Both the position numbers and the translations under genes were made by a program. Positions 35,485 to 48,645 of a stretch of DNA of 64,000 nucleotides are shown one piece after another. The stretch lies in assembly GCF_012273895.1 (NCBI RefSeq), contig NC_052112.1, positions 2,480,001 through 2,544,000 on the forward strand. Reading direction: 5' to 3'. The first letter of the stretch is position 1, and each line of letters starts with the position of its first letter. The notes beneath the pieces were generated by a model. That model was not told the DNA's origin. It did no database searches and saw nothing but the letters and a program-made list of their open reading frames with translations. This stretch comes from Zerene cesonia (taxonomy: Eukaryota > Arthropoda > Insecta > Lepidoptera > Pieridae).

Positions 35485-38400
35485 TACTTAATATAAATAC
35501 ATTGTGCACTATAAAGTACGCCGACAGTAGTAACTACATGAGCATTTCTATTTATTCTTATTGGTGAGTGTGAAGATGAGTATATCTTTTTTTTTTCAAT
35601 TATTAAATATACAGAATTGACCTCTTTACAGTTTTCAATTATAAGTAAAGTTTTTTATTACGTCTGAAATAATATTACATAAATTATTCAATATTTGTTA
35701 AATTATATTATGTGTAGTACAAATCTTTGTTACAGTTATTACATAATTAACAAAAGACAATCTATTTACTTTTTTAGACTTAAGCTTACGTACCCTCACT
35801 CATGATTCTCTAAATTATATAACGATAATATAACTTTTGTTCGTCGCAAACTAATTTATCGCGTTCTTTGAAAATACACCTTGTGATTGAAATACTGAGT
35901 TTATAATTTAATGGCAATGACAGACACGAGTTCACTGACATTTTATATTTATGCGACAAGAATTAATTAAAGTATCGTCACAGTAATGGAATGTACATTA
36001 AAGCGTGTTTATTCTAAATACATATTTAATCATTAATAACACATGGTTTTACATCTAAAAAGGTTTGAATGTGTGAATAACAGATGAGTGAAGAGAATTA
36101 GCAAATATTTGGATATTTGGACATATGTTACGAGGCGGTCTCCTAAAATCGTATAGCTTTTCCTACAAAATGTTATACCTACATACATTATACCTAAGAA
36201 ATCTCGTATATTACTATTTTGCGACTCAAATTGTGGCGTGATTATGCGAAACCATTTCTCTTTCCACATTTAGATCCAAGACGAGTCTTTTCTTTCAATA
36301 ACCACACTATATAGGTTCAATCAAAATAGAATACAACGAAATCTGAATTTAGAATGACCATAACGGACTACGGAGGTCCGTATCACGTTTGACCTTGAAA
36401 GGAGTACTGTGAATGAATTTTTATCACTGGCCTACTCTCTTTGAAGCATTTACCGTATTTACTTGTCCATATGATCTACTTGGCACAAATATTAGCGCTT
36501 AGACTCAGGTGACACGGTCTAAATGCTTGTACAATCCGTTTGCGCAAATTTAACTGTCATTTCTTAGTTTATAGGTTATCGACTTACTGCTTTTTATTAT
36601 AAATATTAGCTACGTTATCAATAACTACACTTTTTACGGCAATAATTGCAATTTTATTTTCACGTTTTAATTTGAATTATATAACACATATATTTTAATG
36701 ACATTTTAACATATCATGATTGAACCAGGGACACGTAAGTACCAACGTAGTGTATAAAAATGTCTCCTACAGTTTTATGTAATAATGACAGTATAACATC
36801 TAGATTCTAGATTGCATAATGAATCGGAATGTTCTAATGAGTATTTTAATAAGAGTGTTGACCTCTGCTGGTAATACGGTATCTTTTTCGTCTTAATTAA
36901 GAAATGGTAGAGATTGCTTTGGCTAAATTTGATTTATGAATATTTTCTATGATTAATTATGACTACGAAACAATAAAAATCGTTTTCTTTACATATTTGA
37001 GTAACTATAAATAACATTGCAAGCTGATTAAGCCTGATATCAGGTTTTTGAGTGGAAACATTACAAACATACACATAAAAAAAACCGAAATCCTTATATA
37101 AGTTTAGATAACTGTGATATTGTTAACACTAAGCATTTAATAAATATATTAAAGCTTTAACTTCGATGTTCGTACGAACATATTATGGCTTCAGAGCCAA
37201 AACAACCAACGTATGCTTATAATTAAACGTCTCGATATGGCTTCACATGGGATTTTTTGGGCATTAGTTTACAATTTGTCAACAAATATTTCCCTAGGAG
37301 TAGATTATATACGTATATCTATGGAACGAATGTTATATGAACAAAACTGTCTTGAAATCAGCGTGGCTTCGTCGTTTTATGATACCGACTTGAGCAGCTA
37401 TCGTTTTAATATTGCTACGATTAATGGGCACATTTCTATGAAAGTATTATTATGTTCTTTATCTGTGCATAAATTGTGTGTGCTACTTTTTCACAATCAC
37501 ACAGTCACGGTGCGCGAGCCGGGTGAGAGGCGATCAAGAAGTCGGTGATATTTAGAAATGTCGCCATATTTTACTGCTTTCCGCTAAATCGTGATACAAT
37601 ATACATGCCCGTGAATCGTTTGTTGTTCGAAAAGCGAAAGTATTTATGATATTCTCGTTTTGTATTTAAATGCATTAAAATAATATAATGGCGACTCTGT
37701 TTGTTCAAAGCTCTATGCCCGTTTAAGAGAATGAGAATGAGAACGGGTATCGGGGCAAATGAATCCAGCAGAATGAAAGCTAAATAAAGTATAGGGCAAA
37801 GTAATGCCATTCATGTGTTTTTCCTTACACGACATTCACTGAGACAAATTGGGTAAATTAAAACGTAGTGATGCTCACAAATGCATAATGACAATTCGAT
37901 TGTATTAAGTTGTGTTTTTTTACCCCATAACTTTTTACAGTGTGAACTTTTTATAAATTTTTTTTTGTTACCATCAGATAAAAAAATGTCTTCTGAAAAT
38001 TTCTTTTTCATAATAAAATTTTCGTAAAACATAATATTTCGATTCGATTCTGGTAACCTATTGGAACTGCTACAAAAATATGTTCACGCGAAATAAACAA
38101 AAGACTGCACATCTTACATCGCATTAGTTATTATTCGATCGGCAATATAAAAACTAATAATAGTTTTATTAAATATGTAGTTTTTAAATTACCTTGAATT
38201 TAAATTTTACAAAATGTTTTACTACAATGATATAATCAAAACAATTCACAAACTACATATATTGCTTATAATATTTGATGCTTTTCCCTACCGGAGGCGT
38301 TTAGATAGATAACGGAGAATGCAAATAAAACCTACACTTTTTTTCCGTCTTCCGAAACGTAGCAGTCAGCCACCGTACCACAACCGTACCGCAGACATGG

Positions 38401-38655
38401 TCATCTACCGTGACAGAATACCGGTCCAAAGGTTTGAAAATGCGCAAATTTAACTGCACATTGCTTGTTATCACGTTTGTTCGTTTTGGAAAATTTTACA
38501 TAAGCCTGAGCGACTGAGCTGTAGCCAACGATCACTTCCACTCATGAACATTTGAAGATAACGCCTCTGTGAATGGCTATCCCGCTCTTCATGTGTTTAA
38601 CAAACAAAACTTTAACAGTCACTATTTGGTACATAATAGCATATATATGATAATA

Positions 38656-38737
38656 CTAGTTGCGCCCCGCGGTTTCACCCGCGCACAGAATACTAACTAG
38701 TAACTAGACCCGCGTAAGTCCGTATCCTGTAGGAATT
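38656..38737 (-). mobile_element. Fragment of a main-family Helitron-like 3' end, interrupted
   Basis: The minus strand carries the tail hairpin ending GGGGCGCAACTAG. It is interrupted by about 30 bases containing a second CTAG, then resumes with CTACAGGATACGGACTTACG. Confidence 0.7.
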
Positions 38738-39458
38738 ATATTATTTTTTGCCGTCTACTCTGCACATTTTTACTGTGTTACAATTTTAATTTTATTAACA
38801 TGTCGTCAAATATCATTTCAATAGCAACGGTCTTTACATACGATTTATTAAATATAATAAACACTTTCGTTAATTAAGTGGAATTGCGCATTAAATATAG
38901 TTTTAAAGTAACAAAAATGGGCCCAATAATGGTGTTTTATGATAATTTTATAGATTAAATATAAGAAGAATCCATCTGTTGTAAAACTTCTTATCAAAGA
39001 AACTTCGCGCCTAGAATTCATTTGAATACAAAATGCAATGTATGAAAAATATTCCAAGAATGCAGTCTTATCTGAACCTTTATAGTGATGGGCCACATTC
39101 CGCAGAAAGAGATGGCAATAGGTCCTAGAAACTTTATGATGAAACTTTATTCTCTTTATTACCTACACTTGTATGTAATCGACTCATTTAGACTGGATTT
39201 CAACGCTAAACTGACAGATTAAATTCAAAGTTTGTTTACACAATTACCAACAATCGTTAACAAATAGATAATTTATGAGTTTATCGTATTATCCTGAATC
39301 CTAAGGATCGATAGGATTAAATTATCTCCTTTACTCTGTATAGCAAGTGAGACAATTTAGTTCATTGTAGAATTAAAGCGCATTTACACTCAATTTTTTA
39401 CTATTTTGTATGTATGTTTTTTGTTGTTATCTTACTTCTAACACTATACTATATACTA

Positions 39459-39666
39459 TCCCACTAATATTATAAATGCGAAAGTTTGTAAGGATGTGTA
39501 TGTGTGTTTGTTACTCTTTCAGGCTAGGTTACTACTGAACCGATTGCAATGAAATTTGGTACGTAGACAGCTGGACAACTGGAATAACATATAGGCAACT
39601 TTTTATCTCGATATTCCTACGGGGTAAGTCCGTACTTACGCGGGTGAAACTGCGGGGCGCAGCAAG
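39459..39666 (+). mobile_element. Helitron-like element, main family, full length
   Basis: Head TCCCACTAATATTATAAATG, tail hairpin present, terminal CTAG mutated to CAAG. The stretch TAAGTCCGTACTTACGC near 39626 is a small inverted duplication of the pre-tail segment. Confidence 0.85.
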
Positions 39667-40054
39667 TATTGTATATACCTCGCAATGTGTTGATAATTTC
39701 CAACAACAGAAAGATATCAAATGATTTAATATAATACTTTTGTTATCAACACGCATATAAGTGCATGTTAAATCGATTCCTTTAATAATCATTATTTATA
39801 CGCAAATATGATTCAATATAGACAAAGTACACATGAAATAAGAGATACATAAGTATATAATAAAAAATAAAAATGTCGTTTTGTAATTATTTTCATGTTT
39901 TTTGGTATTAATTAAGTCCCTTTATGTAATATATACCTCAAGAGAATGTAAGCAATAAAAAAATTAAAATATTTTATAATTAATCGTTTACTTCGTCGAG
40001 CTCAATTTAATGGATCCCCATTATATTTAATGGTATTATATTGATAATTTTATA

Positions 40055-40290
40055 TCCCTACTTATTGATATTATAAAAGTGAAAGTTACCCTCTCTGTCT
40101 CCTCTTCATGCATAAACCACACAACCGATTTCAATGCAATTTGGAACCGAGATAGTTTGAAAGCCGAGAAGCTACATGGGACACTACATTTTATCGCTGA
40201 AATACCACGAGTACAGCTACCATATGGGAAAAGCCCGTGCCTGTATACTTTCATTTGACTACACGGGCGAAACCGCGAGCGCAATGCTAG
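40055..40290 (+). mobile_element. Helitron-like element, eighth family
   Basis: Starts A/TCCCTACTTATTGATATT and ends CACGGGCGAAACCGCGAGCG, then CTAG. Its body (CCGATTTCAATGCAATTTGG) is distinct. Opposed small frames across it are artefacts. Confidence 0.6.
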
Positions 40291-40763
40291 CAAGTGTAAT
40301 TATAAATAAGCAAGCTATAGCAGAAAGAATATTATATAATACTTTTTTTTATTTGGTCGGCTAACTGAAGAAATTTTTAAAAAGCATTTATTGTTTTAAT
40401 AATTTTTATCATTATATTATACGTTATCGCTACAACGCGACCATTAACATATTTCGAGAAAGTGCCATGAAAGTTCTCATGATGCTGTTGATTACATAAA
40501 CAATATAATACGTGGAGTCTTTTATTATAAATGTGCACTTTTGAGTTGTTATTGTTGAAAACGAGTTATTTATGCATTAATAAAACCCTAAACGTGGGAA
40601 TACCAAGCTAGAACTAAAACCAGATTATTAACTAGTCTATGCCCAAAACCATACAATTTTAATTCATAATAATATGTAGACCTAAGCATTGGAAAGAGTC
40701 AGTGTTAGTGTAAATAAAAATTCAGTCAAATTGCTGTTTTTTGACGTTGATTTATGAACATAA

Positions 40764-40878
40764 CTAGCTGCGCCCCGCGGTTTCACCCGCGTAAGTCCGT
40801 ATCCCGTTATATTCCTTTTTATCCCGATATTCCTGCGGGATACGGACTTACACGGATGAAACCGCGGGGCGCAGTTAG
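40764..40878. mobile_element. Two opposed Helitron-like 3' ends forming a palindrome
   Basis: The left arm 40764-40806 (CTAGCTGCGCCCCGCGG...) and right arm 40836-40878 are near-perfect inverted copies of the main-family tail, 43 bp each, around a 29-base core (ending TTTTTATCCCGATATTCCTG). Each arm carries its own tail hairpin. Confidence 0.85.
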
Positions 40879-41052
40879 TGTTAACATATATACGTGTGAA
40901 GCCGGGTGACAATGTTCGTGTTCGTGAATGCTGATAGCATTCCCAAATCACAATGCATTCACGTGAAGAAATCATATCGGACCTTGAACCAATAAAAGTC
41001 ACAATATTGTTTGCGTCACCGCTCAATTGATATGTCACTATCCCACATTTGA

Positions 41053-41105
41053 GCTAAATGGTACAGTGGTTAACGTGCGAGGTGTTTACGAGACAAGGGG
41101 AAGAG
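41053..41105 (+). repeat. Possible decayed tRNA-like SINE head
   Basis: TGGTACAGTGGTTAACGTGCG resembles the box A region of the SINE at 23936, but no clear box B follows. Confidence 0.25.
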
Positions 41106-44100
41106 CACAGGCACCAAATCTCACGTGAGGGTGTAGGGCCGTAGGCCATGGCGCATGAAAGTTTTCCATAACGCGATCATTGCAAATTTTACTTTATCGA
41201 GCTTTCCTGCCCTCATTGTCTAGTAATATTTATTTAATATACGCTTTCTTTTTATTATTTTATGTAAAAAGTAGTTTGAAACTAAAAAATCACGTTTGTA
41301 TGATAAAAAAAACTATAATGTCTCACTTGCTCTAATACAGAGAATACGGAAGGAAATTATTTAATCCTGGCGATCCTAATCTGTGCGCACGCGTAATTCA
41401 ATCTGTTTGTTTAAAGTGAGTCAAAATCTAGTCTAAAAGAGTTGGTTACATACGAGCTTTCAGGTAGGTAGGTAATAAAAAAGTGTTAATAATTTGTTTA
41501 AAAATATAAAACGCACAGAAAACAATTTTTGGTAATATACAACTTTTATTATATATAACAAACCTTTTGCAATATGGAGTCTGTGATTTGTGAATACTAT
41601 GAAACAATGAACACGCATGCGTACGCACAACTCGTTTTCATAACACGGAAGTTTATTGTTGTCTAGAATAGCGGTTATGTTCCCACATCGGTACTGCTTT
41701 GTAATTAGTTTTTAGAATAAATGTTAACATTAATTTATCTCACTCAATTTGTATTTTTCGAAGCTGCGTATGGAAAATTGAATTTGATATGCACCTAAGT
41801 ATATTTTTATTCGTGGGTTATGAATTCTTATATTATGTTAATATAAATTTCCATAACATCACAGATAATTTACAGGTCATAAAAGCAATGGACATCAAAA
41901 ATATTTTATAAGCGCTTGAAGTTCGAGCAGCCATGACAGCAGAAACAATTTAAAAATCGAACGCGCCCAATGAAGGATGACGGTTGCAGCTGCGTTCAGG
42001 AATCCGTTGAGAAATCAGTTGAATAATTTATTATACGTCAACGTTCGCACCGCAATGGGTTCGTTCTGACACGGTTTATTAGATGCACATTGAATTGTAA
42101 TTGACAACATTACCTCAGTGGTGTAAGAAAATTTGTATAAATTGTAATTTTTTTTATCAAAACTTACATTCTATTTTCAATTATAAACGTTCAAATCGAC
42201 CATATAACCCAGCTCATAAATAATGTATGGGCTGTTTCATACAGAAATAGTGCATATTTCGTTAACGTGGTTTCTGTTGACGTGCAAGAACAATTGTTTG
42301 TAGTATGTCAATGAAATTGACTGTGTGAAATATAGAAATCGAATGCTTGAAGTCACGAATGCAAAGGATAAGGAACCGGTTTTAAATGTAATTGTAGCAA
42401 CAAATCCGTGATAAATATACGACGGTATGCGTGGAATGCGGCGTTGCAAGTCGCTTAGATAGTGTGGAGTGCGGACAAAGATGTCTGTAGTCTATGCAAT
42501 GCTTTAGTTAATTAACTTTTAAAGGAAGAATTCATAAGAATGGATGTGATCCTTTTTTAACTGTTGTGTTGAAACAGATCGAAATAATAGCAGTAAACGG
42601 GCTGCGAATATGAAGACGTGATACCTTATATATATCACAAATTATTCTGAATAAATAAATATAGATTAAGGTGGAATTGTGCATAAATGCAATGCTGTAG
42701 ACTATCGTATTATTTTGCACTCTATTCTTGGTTTACGCTTTCTTATTTATTACGGACTTGCGGGCATTTATTTATTTATTTATTTAGGTCAGGTTATTGC
42801 AGGTTATTAATATCCGCTACTCTATCTGTAAAAATATTAAAATATGAATATAAATTTTGAGAAAGCGTAAAATTTTTGGTGTGTGTATTTACATTTAACT
42901 GCTATTTCTGATCTTTTACTTACGTATCAGATGAGCCAAGATTCTACGGTGGTTAAGTGTAATTTATACTAAATATGTACCAGTAGATAAATCTTAGCTT
43001 TTTATATACATGCCTTTGGATATGTAGAACTATGCAGTATGCGTCTCCCATAAGCCAAGATGAACTAGTAACTATTGAAGAATATATGGATTTACAAACA
43101 ATTTTGTTTTAATAGAATTACTAACGTTCGAAAGAGAGAAGTTCCATAAGAGTTCGATGTCCTAAGCTTAGAAATGGACGGAACATTTTTGAATTTAGAA
43201 CAAATCTGAACACCCAAAATGACCAGGAAATCTTTTTAATTGCATATAATAGTTAATTTTTTTATTTGAACAGCCAGCTTCTAATTCAACAATATAATTG
43301 ATGTTTTGCAGTCGCTCAGCGCTATATCAGCGAGCCGTGTGAACTTTGATATTATGTTCCGTCTTGTTCCTTGAGGCATTGAGCCATGTCAGAAGCAAAC
43401 AATCTTTCAATCTTTAATACTTTACAGCAATACGTAATGATATTAATTTTATGTACTCTATTATTCATTATGTACATTACAATAATTTTTACGGTGTATT
43501 TAGTCCGAAAGCAAATAGGTACTACAATTCATCAATTATATCAAAATTAAACATGTATATTTTATATTCTAATCGGTAAATTTCTAAAAGCTTATTGAAG
43601 CTGCTAGAAACTTCAAATTATTATTAGACTTTATAGTCCTGCTAAGCAATGTAAGGATTATAGTAAAGGAAGCGTTCTATCTGTTAACTACAGACAGAAT
43701 ACCAATTAGTTTGCACGGTAACAGGTTAGAAACAGCGGGTGCTATTGCAGGATTTTAAATATCCTGCTTCTACATATTTTTAAAAAGTGAAGTGTTTCTA
43801 TCCTTGGCCTATTAATATCAGCTAATATTATAAAACTATTAATGCTGTTATATTTTATATTGATAAACAGGTTTGAAGCATGTGTTTGAAACATATAAAA
43901 TAAACAAAACGTGAACGCAGCTTACCTATTCGATACCGCCTGTTCGACATTTAAAACACTTAACGCACACAAACACAATTCACGCCATCACAAACAACAC
44001 ATCCCGTTCGTTTTTCAAATTTTGACGTTTATAGAACGTAATTTCGATTTATAGTATACGCGAGCGTTCGTAGACATATCGCGCGTTCAACTCACAAAAG

Positions 44101-44567
44101 TTACCACTCGTAGAGCTGATTCATTTGAATCTATTATTATGCGTGGCAAGTGACCGCATGTCAAGAGCAAGACCAAGGATGGACTTGTTTGTGTGCGTGC
44201 CTATACGCGTATCGTTCATAACTTCTCGTACGGTAACTAATCAAGCGCGATTTTTGACTCTGGTGCGATTTTAATTCTTATATCAAACTGTTAAGGTCGC
44301 AGTTTCTCTGAACTGGAGCATAAATTTGGATTAGAATTAATTTTTGTTGAACTCAAATATTAAGTCAATTAAATATTAAAGTCAAGTTGTGATCATGCGC
44401 AATTGATATAAATTGGAATTGACATGGTATTTTGTAAAGTTTAATTGAGTGACGAGCTAATTCAAAAACAATATCACTATTTTAAGGTTGTAGAGCTATG
44501 CTCACTCTTGTGCCCAGTTCCGTCATTTATTGAAGGACAATAATTCCTTACGCCCATCCAGGTGAGG

Positions 44568-44576
44568 CGCCATCTG
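44568..44576 (-). promoter_or_regulatory. Isolated CTCF-like motif
   Basis: The minus strand reads GCAGATGGCGCCTC, matching the AGATGGCGC core, in the 22.9-kb intron. A single match is weak evidence. Confidence 0.2.
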
Positions 44577-46440
44577 CCTGCAAAATCGAAACTATGTCTT
44601 TAAATCCACCGATAGAAATCAAATACTATTAGGGAGGGACTTATAGGAGCGTTCAAGACATGATTCTGCTGAAAATAACAATTAACTTATAAAACATATT
44701 ACTGTATTTAAAATGTTACTTTATAATCCGTCAATTATGAAACAATATTTAATACAAGACTAACAAACTAATGTGCGTGACATCGCATTAAAAATAGAAC
44801 CTAGTTGCCCTATGAATCGGTTATAACCTATATTATCCATAAAACTATTAACGTTTCGTGACTTATAAGCGATTAATCTCATAATCTTGTTTCAAAGAAA
44901 TAGAACGACCCTTATTTTTATACGGTTTAACCCATTAAAATTGGAACTTACAAAGGATGTTATAAGGTTTCTATAGGAGCTCTACTTACATTATGAATGA
45001 TTCAATTTACTTGAATGAAGTTCTATTTTTTCGAGATTATACACGAAAATATATATTAGAGAATAATTAATACATGCTGACCAAAAAACCGCTTGAATGT
45101 GGCAGAAATACAGTCGTAATTTATTAACTACGTTATATACGATATAAGACATCTAATTAATATAGAAATGCTCGTCACAGCTTGTCTTTTTCGATGACGG
45201 TTAAATATTCATTATAAACACGTATTTTGTTCTATATAAATAAAGAGAAGTTAATTATTATAATGTGAAGTGTTAGATGCCTGCCATTGCAGGAAGTCCG
45301 TCAATGTTCCGTCAATATTTTTTTACCACACGCAATCTTAGTCATTTCGCAATCAAAATAACTAAAGTAATTAACATTTATTGGATACTGATTTTATTAA
45401 CTGGAGTTATGAGAATGCAAATTGCTAAAATATTAAAAAACAAATATTTAGGTCGCAGAAATATCAACTACGGAAAAGACCAGACTGCGAGTTTCAACAG
45501 AAATAATTGTGGTCATTGTTATAAATTTTTTCTGCGTCTCAAGTTTTTCGTTTCAGCTTCTTTTTAAACTGTTACAAGCTAGTTTTAATTGTTCGGTACT
45601 TAAAGCGAATTTATTATATAGAGAGGGCGCGATGTTTACCATTTTTAAAATGTTGACTATCGAAAATTATTACTATAATTCTATCGGAAAAAATCTTAAA
45701 TGGGAAAAATACGAGGTAAAACGTGGACAAAAGGCAGTTTATATGTTCGATTACCCTAAAAGTTTTTACGAATTTTTAATTGACCAATATTGCATTCGAA
45801 CTGAAGTTTAAGTTATATTAGGTTTTAAACATGTGATGAAGTAACATTATCCCAAAGAGACACTAACAAGGATAGCAATTGAACCCACTAAAAATAATGA
45901 CACAAAGTTCCACACGATTTAACGGTTTACATTTCTTCTTTATATTTTGTTTATTAATACAATGAAAGAACTGCAGATATATGAAATATGTTATATAAAT
46001 TTCAAAGAACTAAATAGGCTATCGGGTACGGACCTCAATATATCTTAAAACATATCATTCAAACTTTCATTAAACTAAATTTGGCAACATTATCAGGATC
46101 TATTCATAAACAATCAGTATTATATAAACCTACTTCCGTATACATATTCAGGTGTGCTTAGCCTTTCCGTCTATTGAGTAATGAGAGCATAATATGTAAA
46201 TCATGATGTTACGAACACATTGTAACAATCAGGTAAGTACTCAATTCTTGATACACATGCGATTATATCGCTATAGGTCGATATGACTCCTACTTCCTTT
46301 AACATTTAGTTAAACTATAACTAATAGTGGTATTTAAATAGATAAGTAATTAAAGCTTATAAAAGTTAACTCGAATAAAGTAAACTAATTGAGTTTGATC
46401 GTAATTTTTGCAGTTCGTAGGTAAAACTAATTCGCAGGTA

Positions 46441-46636
46441 AGGTTTCTGATGCGCACCAATAGGGAATGGAACAATCTTCCGGCTTTCGTTTTTCCTAGT
46501 AATTATAATTTAGATTTATTCAAAAGGAATGTGAATAGGCATTTATTGGGTAAGCGTGCTCCATCCTAGATTGCTTGTCGCTTTCCATCAGGCGAAGCGA
46601 TGGTGAAATGCTTGCCTAATCTTAAATTAAAAAAAA
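46441..46636 (+). mobile_element. LINE (non-LTR retrotransposon) 3' end
   Basis: A 42-codon frame ending in TAG at 46567-46569 reads RFLMRTNREWNNLPAFVFPS, then LFKRNVNRHLLG, then KRAPS. This is the usual C-terminal signature of LINE ORF2 proteins (RT...WN.LP..VF...LFK..V). A short 3'UTR with TTTCCATCAGGCGAAGCGAT and an A-run follow. It is a 5'-truncated dead copy. Confidence 0.75.
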
Positions 46637-47387
46637 GACCCTTTCCTAAAGAAATGAAAAAGTATATTTAACACAAAACAATGAAACTTGGTGAACATCC
46701 ATATCAAAGAAATTTCTATGAGTGCGATCGTTCTAAATACATATAGTGTTCTAAATTCAAATACATATCTTCGTAGGTTTATCACAATAAAAAAAGCAAA
46801 TACAATCGTAGTTATTTATTTATTATTTAAATTTCATGAAAAAAACAAAGTAACAAAAAACATTTAGATTTTGCGACACAATTTTTCACATTGATGAATT
46901 TGAAAGGAGGTATCTCCATACTATGGTAATAATGTTGGTGCATTTTTAATAAAAGCATAAGGCAAGGATTTAATTTTAATATAAGATATAGGATTTCCTG
47001 TACCTATTCAGGGCATGATGCGTGTGGGACGCCTCTTACCAGGCCACTTGCAATAGATTACTTGTAAGCTTTGACATTTGCAATAAACTGGTTTAGCACC
47101 TTGCAACAGGAACACATGCGATCTCATTCCACTTTACGTAAAACATCGCGACCTAATGTGACAAAAATCGATTGCAATAGAACCGTTAATTTTGCTAATT
47201 CGCTTAGAAACTTTATCATTAATTAGGTTGTCATGTTTACATTGATATATTTCTGCGCTATATATGTTAAAAAAGTAGACGTTTAAGAATTGTGCTGACC
47301 GATGCTGGGCTTTTCTTTTCGGCGGGTTTTTTACCCTTTGTTTAAAAAAAAACACATTTAACGAAAGCACACAAACATATTGTAGGG

Positions 47388-47460
47388 GCTCTGTAAATGC
47401 GCTGTCCGCTTTTAAGTGATAAGGAAAGAATTACTAGGGGAATAAAAGAAGGGGAAGGGC
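47388..47460 (-). mobile_element. Fragment of the poly-A-tailed SINE-like family
   Basis: On the minus strand it matches the CCTTCTTTTAT...AAAAGCGGACAGCGCATTT block of the copy at 4346. It lies head-to-head with the plus-strand copy at 47506. Confidence 0.65.
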
Positions 47461-47505
47461 GTCGATATAATTCATGAAGGTGCATATAAATGCAGAAAGC
47501 TCGAT

Positions 47506-47699
47506 CTCCGGGGGCCTATTCTTCTCCTAGCCCTTCCCAGTCCATTCCTTCTTTCCAGTCATCAATCCTTTCCTTATACCTTATCTCTTAAAAGCGGGCA
47601 ACGCATTCTCAGAGCCTCTGCGCATGTTCATGGGCGGTGGTGATCGTTTACCATCAGGCAAACCACAAGCTAAGTTGCCCGCTATGACATAAAAAATAA
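47506..47699 (+). mobile_element. SINE-like element copy, 5'-truncated
   Basis: From CTCCGGGGGCCTATTCTTCT through AAAAGCGGGCAACGCATTCT to GCCCGCTATGACATAAAAAA, in parallel with the 3' half of the copy at 4346. Confidence 0.75.
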
Positions 47700-48465
47700 T
47701 CTCGTATAAAATTAGTGTTCTCTATATTAATAAAAAAAAAATCATTTCGTTTTACGTATTTACTCACACAACTTTAAATAAGCTGTAATATGATCGTATT
47801 CACTTTTTACACGACTGTCACAATACATGAATGACACCTGCAATCCCAATCAAGTCATGTAACACATGCCTCTCGCCAAAAAGTGTCAGACTAGTTTGAA
47901 AGTAATAGAAAAAAAAACTAATTATGTCGGTCACAGACTGCAGAATCGCAAATTTTTAATTATATAACGGTACTGTATCTATTTCGTTACGCTAGCTGTT
48001 AATCCAAAAACAGATATAATATGATAATTGAGCTTGACAGCAAAAGTCAAAATTTGTTGCAAGACAGGTCAAAGTATGATTATGAGAGGTCTAACGAAAT
48101 TTTTTAAGCCTGATTTCATTATGTATAAAGCCCATTTAAGAAAATTTATATTATGAAGTTCAAATACGGGCCAAAATTTTTCTTTAATTTACTTGTGATT
48201 GTTATTACATTATGTTTATGATCGGCAGATATTTTAATAGCAACATATAACTAAAAAAACTCAATACTCAAACATTTATTCATTCAACTGGACTTCTTAT
48301 GGAAGCACTTTTGAATCGTCATATTACACAGTTATAACATTTACCACCGGTTCGGGAGGCAGTTTATTGTTATCAAATAATTTTCACTTTATATTGGAAT
48401 TTTACGCAAGTTTTATACTGTTACGTTTCTTCTTCAATCATCCCTTTCCCAAATTTATACAACTA

Positions 48466-48645
48466 CTAGCTGCACCCGGCAAACGCTGATCTGCCTTACT
48501 CTTATCGTTTAGTGGTAGGAAAAATAGATGTTAGCCGATTCTCAGACCTACCCAATATGCTTACCAAATTTCAGAGGAATCGGTCAAGCCATTTCGGAGG
48601 AGTATAGAGACTAACATTGTGACACGAGAATTTTATATTTTAGAT
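48466..48645 (-). mobile_element. Helitron-like element, ninth family
   Basis: The minus strand tail is GTTTGCCGGGTGCAGCTAG and the body contains CTCCGAAATGGCTTGACCGA. The frame that begins inside it is not a gene. Confidence 0.5.

Noticed and set aside
37213..37548. 111-codon plus-strand frame
   Set aside because: No recognisable domain and AT-rich codon use; not supported beyond length.
40682..41038. 118-codon minus-strand frame
   Set aside because: Most of it is the translated Helitron palindrome.
45277..45811. Two overlapping plus-strand frames of about 100 codons
   Set aside because: AT-rich, Phe/Lys/Asn-rich, with no motifs or splice context; a chance frame is the simpler reading.
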